Positions 1-11,300 of a stretch of 64,000 nt of DNA are shown here, one piece after another; within the stretch, counting starts at the first letter, position 1; every line of letters starts with the position of its first letter. Origin of the DNA: Paragonimus skrjabini miyazakii (lineage: Eukaryota > Platyhelminthes > Trematoda > Plagiorchiida > Troglotrematidae); contig JTDE01000451.1 of NCBI GenBank assembly GCA_014338405.1, forward strand, positions 155,314 through 219,313. Reading direction: 5' to 3'. The notes below the pieces were generated by a model. It saw only the letters and a program-made list of their open reading frames with translations, was not told the origin of the DNA and ran no database searches. The position numbers were made by a program, and so were the translations under genes.

Positions 1-144
1 TGTGTCGCAGTCAATGGCGGACCTGTATCCATACCATTTCTAATTCTTCCTGTTAGTCTTCTCTCATTAATTTTCAGCCTACTCAGTAACGTTTTCTTCT
101 AGGATATTCTACGTCACTGTTGAGGTGAACGGCGGCCCGAGCCA

Positions 145-196
145 CAGTACCTTTTGGTCAGGCTCATGGCTGTTATGATGATGATGATGATGATGA
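145..196 (+). repeat. Repeat fragment with (ATG)n tail, probably a non-LTR element 3' end
   Basis: The stretch taccttttggtcaggctc plus R-tggctg and an (ATG)n run recurs at 11877-11918. A shared unique block ending in a short tandem repeat fits the 3' end of RTE-type LINEs, which often finish in such repeats. Parent element not identified. Confidence 0.5.
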
Positions 197-2111
197 CACG
201 TCAATAAGCTTACTGCGATCACCTGAGAAGTTGCAACTCTTTCGTCTGGTTATTGTGAGGACAAATCCGTACCGTGGATCCGTTAGAAATGACCGGGATT
301 GAATGTGTTACAAAAGCCAACAGGACAATATTAGGCTTGATTAATCGTACCACAAACTGGTGTTCACGTGCAGGTGAAGACTAGAACGTGAGGATGCCGC
401 ATTTGTGCGCATTTTAATGCAATTTGATGTGGCTTCTCTATGGAAGTATTTTTACATATCATACAGGTACAAACTAGAAACAAAAACAATATTCTCAGTT
501 TGAAGCTCGAACTATACGAAGATCAGTTAACATGATCCGAGAACCAAAAACCTACAATCCTTTTTCAAAAATCTCAGATGACGCTCGAGAAAAGTAGAAC
601 TTAAAAACAGAGTCGAAATTAAATATACGATGTGGGTTGAAAAATAAACAACAATAAAGAATGGTATGGAGCACAAGTAAACGTATCCCTCCATTGCTGG
701 TAGCGTTTTAATGATACATCAAAACATAGGGCAAGTTTAGCCCAACAGCTTACGTGTTCAGAATTCTGTTACCTGACTCTGATTGACCTGAGCTTTCATT
801 TAGTATCTTTGGGGGCAGCCAATGATGACGTTGTTTAATGAAGTTAACTGAATGACGTCAGTTAACAGGTGACGAACCAGTGACTTCTGTAGTAGCTCTC
901 AGCACAATTTTAGAACCTACGTGATGTGACTTCAGAGATAAATCTTCACGTAAACCTAAGCCAGATTGGCACTGTAAATCAATTTACAAGTATTTCAGCA
1001 TTACTACAGTGCTGTAGAAGTGGATACACAACTCCCTGGAACAGAAATGTCCAGGAAAGTGGGTTCTAACAGAAGAACTAAAGTCGCTTGTTGACCAGTG
1101 CGAATAAGTGTTCTAAATCTATTGATCACCAAATTAAGATGAGGCTGAAGTTGTGAATATGGTCCAGGTTCTGTGTAGTGACGTCAATCCATATTGTAAC
1201 TGACCGATTCACAGTGTAATAACCGCCAGCGAGGGTTGGAACGAGATAGTACTGAATGGTAGAAGTGACGGTACCTGGTGATAGTTCTGAGAGTGTGGAG
1301 TGTAAATGAAAAGCAAAAGTTGAAGGCACTTTGATAATGCAGCTACGACGTTGCGAAAGATGTAGCCTTGCAGACTGAAGAATCTTCAAAGCAGAAGATG
1401 GATCCACCTAGTCACGAGAGTTTATGACTAACGAGAACGTTTTCGTAATTTCCTCAGTTTACCCAGGTCAGCAACCACCTATCGAAAGTGTCAAGCCAGT
1501 CTTCTTTACATTGTACACAAAGTTTTGTCCTTTCATAGTATGGTGTAGCAGGGGCCTCATCTATGAACGATGCGCATGGTAATCAGTTTGCCCAATAACC
1601 GCAATAGAAAACAGAACGTCAATCATGCTCAACAATCCCACTGTAAAGGCATTTCCGTTAAGATGAAGTCACCGACCTCATTGTCTCTGTCAAACAGCGT
1701 TTGTTTACAAGTGCAAGTTGGACGATTATTTTCCATAAACACTGAAACCACATGGAGATTTATCATAACAAAAGCCCAATATTTTCACTTTCTATCTACT
1801 ATTTCAAGCTAGATCATAAATGTGAAAAGTTTATAAGCATGCTTAGCAGTTTAACCGTATGTGAATTAAATGTATTGAACCAGAACATGTAACCAATTAA
1901 AAAATAGTGGCAAAATGATTCTTACATTCAAAGTGATATCAATGCAGAAAAACACTACACTGGGCTGTTGTGGAAACAAGTTTCTATTGCAATATGACTA
2001 AAATATAATGCCTTCTGGTCAACCATCACGACTGGACCTGCTAGGTTATGACCGATTGACCACAGTCTGGTTGGTCAAACTAAACATACTGAGTTTGTGA
2101 CGTAATCAGTC

Positions 2112-2112
<1 letters not shown>

Positions 2113-2156
<44 letters not shown>
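2113..2156. repeat. (ATT)n microsatellite
   Basis: About 44 bases of uninterrupted ATT repeat lie in the intron next to the last DysF exon. Confidence 0.95.
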
Positions 2157-2394
2157 CCAATCACCTTTAAACTCGCTGAAGCTGGACAAAAGTCATGCCT
2201 GATAAAAAAACATTACTCTATGAAGTCTAAATTTAATACCTTGTCTGCTTTGCTTAATACATGATATCTGTGCTACTTTACCCTGTGAAATTACAGTATG
2301 ACTTCAAATCAGCCAAACAAACTAACTGAAGAATGAAAAATATTTTGTCTAATCGGAGGAAGCATTGAATAAGGTTCACACGTATTACACTAAC

Positions 2395-2652
2395 GGTCAG
2401 TGATTCTTGAAGTGTCTCATCGTGTTGAAAATTTGTTACCAAATCCATTCCAGCCATTTCCACACTTACCGCTTGCGTGCTTCCCTCATCAAGCTGCATC
2501 ACATAACTGGTCGCTCCTTCACCCTTCGGAACCAAGAACCGATGCCATCTTCGGCGCCGAACCATGTCCACATTTCTTTCCTTTGTGTGAAATTTGGAAT
2601 CAAAATTGAAGGCATACTCCCACTCTTCAGCTGGTGCAGGCGACATGCTATC
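2395..2652 (-). CDS. MYOF/DYSF-like: Ferlin exon: end of outer DysF
   Basis: 86 codons in phase 0 read DSMSPAPAEEWEYAFNFDSK, FHTKERNVDMVRRRRWHRFL, then a stretch without clear counterpart ending HDETLQESLT. GWEYA...KFH...RRRRWRR closes the vertebrate outer DysF. In human dysferlin, missense changes in this domain class cause muscle disease, so the fold is constrained. Acceptor is ttctttacag and donor is gttagt. The next domain, C2D, is not visible before base 1. Confidence 0.95.
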
Positions 2653-5342
2653 CTGTAAAGAAGGTGTGAACAATGTAACCCAGATTAAGTCTAGATTAAT
2701 TCAAGTAAGTTCAGTTCTGTGGCAAAACAAATATTTCTGAATAAAAGCTAGTCAATACCAACTCTATGTATTAGTATGTGGCTTGATACCCAAGGTCTGT
2801 GTTTGACATTGTGTTTGGCGTACTAGAAGAACATTGTAAGTGCACCAAGCGAGTAAGAAATGGCTTAAAAAAATGGAGCACCAGTCGACGGATTCTAAGC
2901 TCCGAATCTCCTCGAAAAACAAACAAACCACAGGTGGCCTCAACTGATGTGATCAGGCATAAAAACCTAATCTCCTCGATAGTACATACTTTGTGTTGTG
3001 ATGGGAAACTCGTGAACGCAGATCTCAAATCTGAAGTCAGCTTCAGGATACAGTGCTCCGGAGACTCAATATTATCACTTCAACGTGGGCTAACTAGTCA
3101 GATTACTTGGAGCGTTTTCAGAGGAGAACAGAAGTATTTTTGTTCCCAAGGTCGTTTTGGACCTACAAATACAGTACCGTTGTACAGCAATTTTCACGGA
3201 GCGAATACATTGGTTTCTTCTTCTTTCTTTGCTTCTTGGTTGGAAAGATTTTTAATTTTTCCGGGGACTGAAGGTCCTGAGCGATTTTTTGACGCAGCGG
3301 TTTTCTACTCACAGTTTTCTTCCACACATAAGTGCGATTTTCGTTGTGAGAAGTTAGTTTAGCGTTGCAATTTTCCTTTGCGCCTGTAAAACTTTGGAAA
3401 CCTCATGTGTTCGCAGACTGTGTAAACAAACAGCACAAATTAACTAGATTCAAGTTAGTCATTGTGTCGTGAAAACCTGAACTAGACGTTATCAACAACC
3501 GAAGTTAGCAAAAGGGAAAACGTTGTGCATGTTCATACGCACACTCATGCCAACAAACTGAGAGTAAAAAATTTGAGAGCCGAAAGTGAAAGTTTGGCAA
3601 CAAACCATATAAAAAAAACCCAAAATGTAGATTTTTTCAAACCCGTCAGATAATGTACTTTTAGATGACATACATAACCAACAAATCGGGGTTGTCTGCA
3701 TGCCGCAATATTTTTTGACCATTTCCCGAATAAAAATTACGCATTTTCAGTTAACCTTCAACCATACTTTGAAAACCGGTTTTGAGAATTTGTGAAAACT
3801 CTGTGAACACAGATGAGTAGCAAATGACTGCTTTTAATAGCAGCAAAGTAGAAAACAACTGTAAAAATCAATAGGTTTATATGCCGGCTGAATAAATCAC
3901 CCTCCAACACCGCTGGCCGAGCGACGACAGAATAATTGGCTAAATACCACGTAATTGTACGTGAATCGGAGAATGTAAAGAATGACAGAATTTTAAGGGG
4001 GTATTGTATGTGATACTGGCGTTTCCAAAAACATGGCACCGTCAAGTCAAGCCGTAAACACTTACCAACATAGACAGACGCGCACCCTGTGGCAGTAGAG
4101 AAAATAATTGGTTAGATTAGACACTTGTTACATTGCCCAGATTTGGCTACACTTAGTGGTGAATGACTGCGAACTTTAGCGGTTAACAGTTACAGAATGA
4201 CACTGCAGAACATTGTGTAAATATATGTATTGTGTATGACAAATCGTTTTTTATTTCAGCGTACTGTACCATGATTTTTCTACATTATTAGAAGAGCAAT
4301 GACCTTGACCACAATGGAGATTCTGCATTATGGATAACGTTTTGCACTATTATATGACTGCATTAGTGGGATAACTTGTGATATTCATAGATATGATCAT
4401 CATTGATAAGAAGAATGCCACAGATCTTTCATTTCATTATTGCTGGGTGAAAAATCACCACTTCAAATTCGGCCGGCACTGACTTATTCGATCCCCACCA
4501 AAGCGATCTCTTACACTGGACAATGGATACACATGCAAACCTAAGCGTACACTAAATCAACTCGAACAGTCCACTGAGCATGCTCGTCAGAACTGATACG
4601 AGGGCTCAGCATGCATTACGTGGTGGTGATTTATTATACTTCTAGGTAAACTAAAGGCCTCCCTGTAGTAATTTAGTCTTCTCGGATTATGTATTACCTG
4701 TAACTCATGTTTAGTATTTTGTAATGACCATACGCTTCGTTGCTCTTCAACAGTTTAGTTAATGGCTGTTTCCTATTATTATTAGTAAAGCACAGACTGC
4801 CAACCTGTTCACGTTAGACGAGAACACATACACTACGTTTGTCTTGAGCAGTGGGGTCAGCTAATCAAAGCGCATAGGACCAGTGTTTTGTATTTGTGTC
4901 CATAGGATATAGACATTCGTCGGCATACTTTCGTACTCGACAAGCCTGTTTGACCTTACATAGTGTTGGGAAAAAATAAATTGACTTCAGAACACTAAAG
5001 GTTTTGCGGCCGTGCGCGTCAGACTGAAGGTTTGTGACAGAAATCATTGCTTACCGGATAGTTAGCGGCTACACATTATAATAAATAGCTAAGGGATAAA
5101 AAAGGGTCGAATTTGATGAGAAATTCTGTAGCTCGTGTATTCGGTGGTTCATAACACATTCTGGGTCTGATGTTCATATGAAGAGCATTTACGTATCGTC
5201 TGCTGAGCACATTAAGTCTGATTCTTTGAATTGGTTCCACATTCGTTTAACAGTTTATTCCAACTCTTTTTTTTCGAATGTGCCAGTTTGTACGTCCAGC
5301 GGTCAAAGCCATTGCACCCGCAGGTACGGCTTCAAGCTGAGA

Positions 5343-5376
<34 letters not shown>

Positions 5377-8300
5377 CAAAGGAGAGGAAGAGAATGACGG
5401 TGATGATGATAGCTATGATGGACCACCAGTCGACACAGGCTGCCAGTAAGGATCAGATCTAAAGGACGTGTATGTCATACCATCATTTCAGTGTGGTGAT
5501 TGATTACTCCAAACATTCTTTCATGGGGATATAGGTAATTAGGCCGAGTTCTACGTTCCCGAAATGAGTGAACAAGATGCAATAATGGTCAGTCATTCGG
5601 CTATGGATATCAAGAGGACCGAAATCACCGTATGCAGTAGTGTTTAATAAAAATTCACGTCAAGCGCTTTAGACATTAGTATAACACATGAAATTTTGAA
5701 ATAAGATATGGACGCAAGTGAAAATCAAAAAATATCCATCAGAATAATCGCACACAAATGATTTACGTACCACTTTCTGGTCAATAATGCTGCCGACAAC
5801 CTAACAATGTTTACAAATTAAAACGTTATTCAGCACAAAGAATAACAATTAATATTGTCACTTTATCAAGCTTTTCAAAAAAGGCACTCACCATGATTCA
5901 ATTAATCATAAGTTAAACTACACAGCGTAGTGAAACCCAGATGAGGTCGCGTGAGGTTCCCATTTGGTATATAATTAATTGGCTCACAAAGTTTGCTACC
6001 ATTTTTCAAGATGAAAATCCTTTAAATTACGAATGCAGGTCTACCAGTTGGCATATACTCCGATGAGCTGAGTGGTAATGATGGTCTGATTTTATCTCAC
6101 TATGAAAGCTCTATAAGATCTGCTTTCATTGCAAGGAGTGGTAACGGACAAACAATATAACTTATAACCGCTTTGTTTGTAAAAACGTGGTTTGCGATTC
6201 AAAACCAATAGATTTTTTCACAGCGGCGCTTCATCCACAAACTACTTACAAAAACAAGCAGAAATATAAAATTAGAAAGATTATATGAAGGTTTAAGTAA
6301 ATTGCCCGATGAACGTTTGAAAAAAGAAATGTTTCTGCTGGTCACAGTTTAAAGTGAAATGTCAGAATGTGTTCAGGTGTCTTTATGACAAGGTAGTCAA
6401 CTTTGGTTGCAACCACTTCTTCATAAGTTGATGGTTAAAAGTCAAAGGGCTTGAAAGATTCTACACCGTAAACTATCAAACCACAGACTGAAATTTTGGA
6501 TATGATGGAATGATGTCCATACGTTTGGAGGATTCAAGTAATTACGGCTACTTTACTTTTTTTAAGTTATAACAGTGATCTGAACACTTTTTGAAGCCTA
6601 AGCTCTATGGTGCAAATGACATAGCTTACAGTCAAGTATATGGCCACCGCACGAAAACATGTTATGATTTAATTTGATAACAACGAATCACCAATAATTA
6701 TAGAACACAGTATCCCTCTTACGCGTGAAAACGTGCTACTCTGGGTAATGCTGAAACCCGTTACGATTATTCAGCACCTTGTGCTGAACCGTGTCAGGCA
6801 ATGTTATACTAATCGATTTAATAAATAGTGCATTTTTCCACCCCCGTTAGTACTGTTCTAACGTTTCCAAAGGTCACACAAGTTAACTACCTTTGATTGG
6901 TAGTCAACTATTAATTATAATTAATTAGCTCAATCGACTAACTTCCTCCACAAAATCGAACGATGTCTCGTTCACTGCAGCAATAATTTCAAAACTCACT
7001 GTTTGTTTCACTTCGTGCGCAGCTTCGCCATAAACGCGCTTACGTATTAATCTCTTTCGCCGGAACATGTGATGGAGTTTCTCGGTAGCCATGTAACTCT
7101 CTTCGCTCGAATTAGTGGCGTACTCAAAGCCTTCTTCATCACAGCACCGTTTCAAGTCGACTGTCCATTCACCTTCCCAGGCCCAACCCTCTGGTAAAGT
7201 AATTTTTTCTGGAGGATCCCGGGGATCTCCTTGAGGGTCAGTGTACGGTGTTTCGGTGGGTACCCATGAGGTGGTTGGTGTGCGGGCTTCGTTATAATAA
7301 AGTTCTTCAATAAAACTTGATTTTCCAGCATCCTGAAAGTGGTTGTATTTTTTAATAATGTTTGCATTAGAAGTTATATCATGTACACTGCATAAAATAA
7401 ACTTCAAAACCATACTCATCATTCACTACATTTAAAAATGACAACAATTTTCGTATGTAACTTCTATGGATGTATGTCATTACTAGTAAGGTGTGGTGTA
7501 CAGTTAGAGATGGACGTTTAACTGCTTGTATTGTGATCTACTAAGAACATAACCATATACTTACTTCCTTGTACAGAACCGACTTTTCCAGGTTAACAAA
7601 CCAGTCTCCATCCCATTTCCAACCGGGAGGTGGTTGAAAGGATTCTTTTTTCATTTCTATCTTGCCAGTACTATCTGACCAAGCTGGTCGAGTGAGCGGA
7701 GGTCGAGTGGTTAACCACCTCTTCGCAATACATGCCTGATTTTCGTACTAAAAATAAAGGGCATTTCCAGTAAATCAGTAGCACAAAGTTGATCTTAAAA
7801 TGGATTGATATGCCGTAGTCCTAAAAATCATAACAGTCCTGTGTTATCAAATACCTGACAAACACAGTCCAAACGTGTTGCTGAGGTACACCAGTGATGA
7901 GTCTACTCCGCTTCAACATGAATCTGCATAACACTGCGGAACTGAACCTCCGAGGAAATAATTATGCATGCAATCCTGAAGGATATGAATTTCTTGAGGA
8001 TGTCGGAGATATATACATAATGATATCGTGTCAACATTAATAAAGGCTCCTTTCTTTGTGGCCATGAACTGCAACTGTGAGTATAGCCAGTCTCACCAAT
8101 GGGACAAACATTATTTCGATGGAAATTATGAAACTTATTCATAGGGATAAGATTGACGTTATTGTGGATAAAACGGAGGCACTGCGATGGAGCTATAATT
8201 TGGCCCCACCCCCTTGTTGTATTCAACCCGGAATGTAAATACTTGTGGGATACCACGGCGAAATTCACTTTCGACCAATTGATCATAGAAAGGTGGTTTT

Positions 8301-11300
8301 CACGGGCGTTTTATTGTAACCGCTGGACAAACTGGGATGAAGTGTGTTTCGCAACGATAATGTGGGATGATCAATACCCATATGAGTATACATATATAAA
8401 GTTAAAAACCACAAACAGGAAGTATGGGTAAGGCGTTTATATCCTCGGCCATTGAGATTGTTCCCCATAGAAGATCAGACTAGCTTGTTGAGACCAGAAC
8501 TTAAGCCTTAAGTACTTCATCCCGTATTACTGGATTGCGCCTCCACACTGCCAAAAGCAAGCTGTATCACAATCGTGCGAGCATTTATCCTCCACCTACA
8601 GTCCCCTGCCATGATGACATAAGGTTAATTTTGCGTCGTCTGTTCGGGTGATTCAATTCCCAGTAACACCGCACCTCGTACAGCGCAAGTAGTTTACTTC
8701 ATTCTTGTTTTCCTTTGTTTCTCTTGTGCAAAAGTTACACTTACAGGATGGTTGAACAGAATTCCCACGCTATTTGATTCTCGTTGCATTTTGCTCAAAA
8801 ATGGTGAGAATTTATTATTAATTATTATTAATTATGAGCAGAAGTAAGGCGCCTCTGCCGTAGACAGGAGTCTCGCCATGACAACTCCTGTCTACGGCAG
8901 AGGCAATCGCTATCGAACTCTACAACCCCCAACTGTGCGCCCAAAAGAAATTCGTACAGGCCCTACACCTCCCGTGGCCAACCAGGTGTAAACCGTCTGA
9001 AACCCCATGTCCCAGTAACCCGATTAACACGTTATCACACACCGGTCACATGATTCATGTAAACACAACACACACACACTCACAGAAACAAACCCGCCAC
9101 CACCCAGGTAGACAGTCATCCACAGTTTCTACTAACGGTGCGTATAACCATATTCCTGTTTTATATAAAAGTCCAACTAATCGCTTGTAATTGTATATGC
9201 CTGATGAGAATGACTGAAAACAGCTGTTTGCAACCTTGACTTTTATGAATACTTTGGGTATAATGACAAAACAAAAGTAAGGAGCTCCAATTTTGTTGTC
9301 CTCAGGAGAGAACAATCTTTATTATTAAGTAAATTCTTGACTGCCTCATTTGAAGCTTGTATAATGTGAAATTTCTGATTTAAATCGCTTGACAAAGGCT
9401 CTCCAAGAGGGTCGAAACGTTGCGAAACTGATAACTCTTTTGGTTTAAACTCGTTGTGGCTTAACCAAGAATTTACCTAATAATGAGCATTAGCACAATG
9501 CACAATATGTTTTCCCATATCCGTTCTGTTCACGGTTCGGAAGTGCTAACTATCACTTTTGTTAGTGGTTGTTTTAACCCAGCCATTTTCACACGGATGT
9601 TAAAAACTGCCATATTTCTTTAACCCTACTTCCTACGAACGTACGGTCTGCAAGTCAATATTACTTTCACACTATCCAAATATGTCCCCTCTTTGCATGC
9701 CATATACCAAAAACTCGACTAAACCCTATTGCGCTTCGTCACGCTCATCACTGCACACAGTGCAGATTGCAACCCAGAGCTATTTCGATCTTACGGAATA
9801 AGATTAACTCGGGCGTGGCACAGTGCGATCGTGTGTAAGACGTGCCATTTTAAAAGTGCATAAGGAGTTGATAATGTCTGGCTGAGTATGGAGAACACGT
9901 TAGGTAGCTGCTAATTTACACTAATCATCCGTGTATCCTGTCTTGTCAGTTTCATAGGATACGACAAGGTGATTTGTAACCCTAGTAACTTCGAGAAAAG
10001 AAACTTATTCAGGACTGGCTGGGAAAAAATATTACATAAAAGCCTCTGGCACGTGCCAAGTGGGGCAAATAATGTACATGCCAATAAGTGTTACTGTTCT
10101 AAAGAGAACTGTCATTCTCACTATCTTACCTAACTGATTTGAGGGGCTAAAACTGCTATAATGTCCCTATTGGGGTAAACACGAAGCATTATTAATATCC
10201 TCCTGAGTTAAGCAACAGCCGGTCAGTGTTAAGTGTATCCTGGATAAGCTGCTCCTCAGTCTGAATTGTTCGTTAAATGACACTTCACTAGTACTTTCAA
10301 GACTAGATAAAGTGTCATCAAACACTGGTCGACGCAACGCCTTCAGCTGCTCAATGTGGAAATACGTGATACCTAACAATCACACCCGTAACTTCAAGAA
10401 AGAGTTTCTGTGATATACAGGAGACACTGGTGTATACAACTGAGGCGCTCAACGTCTGCTAATTCAAACCGGAACTGTGCGAAAACAAAAACTACTCAAA
10501 TTTTTACATCTTCTGCAGCCATACTTAAGTCAAACAGTCCATATGGTGAACACTCCCCATGTGTTCTCACAAACTAACAACAAGTTATGTTTCTGTTCTG
10601 TCAGTTTCTAGTCATGCATTTTACTGAACATGTGCCTATCGACTTGTGTTACGGCCTTTCTACTAGCTACATAATAACCTGATCATATCCAGCATAACTA
10701 AATGTTTGACTTGTTTATTACGTCACCTGCGTTTGACAGCCTGCTGATGGTCATTCTTAGTATGTCGACTGATAATGAGATTTTTTACCAGTTTAATTCT
10801 TATACGCACATCCTCACAATAATCCCTCGGTGAAAACCATGGATCGTGGAACATCTCTTACGCAATCAATGTCTAGCTGTACGTTAAACGCTACACACTA
10901 CACCATCGCAAAAATTTGTGACAGCCGGGTTGTTATGTTTTATTAACCACCATGAATCCTGGCTTATTTTTGGTGAAACTCCAGCACAACCGTATCGTCT
11001 GCTTTTACCTAAGCTATTTAGTTCGTGGCATTGCCCCATTTTTGTAACCAGACTCTTCTTTAGTAATGTTCCGTTGAACGGCGCACTTTCATCGCATTTG
11101 AAAATATATTCCGATAATTATTGTTCAGTCGGGTTTCACGACTCGCCCATCCACTCGCCAGTAACATACGAAAAGCTGAAATGCATCCAATGGAAACGTG
11201 GACAGACAGTACGTCGTTGTTGGGATTACAAAACCGACCATCTTTGATAAAAACAGTCTAAACATCTTGATCCTCAAAATTTCCAAGTCACTTCCTATTT

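Larger units (their letters stand above)
1..2394. other. Ferlin intron sequence downstream of DysF exon
   Basis: No C2D exon was recognised. It contains a repeat with an ATG tail at 145-196, an ATT microsatellite at 2113-2156, and a 93-codon minus-strand open frame at 1126-1407 whose product I do not recognise. Part of that frame sits between a fair acceptor (cttcag) and donor (gtaccg), but nothing ties it to ferlins. Confidence 0.55.

Noticed and set aside
1126..1407. Ferlin C2D exon
   Set aside because: The translation has none of the C2D marks such as SDPY or NPxWDQ.
5231..5449. Open frames with poly-Asp or poly-Met
   Set aside because: They are readings of an ATG microsatellite with no supporting domain.
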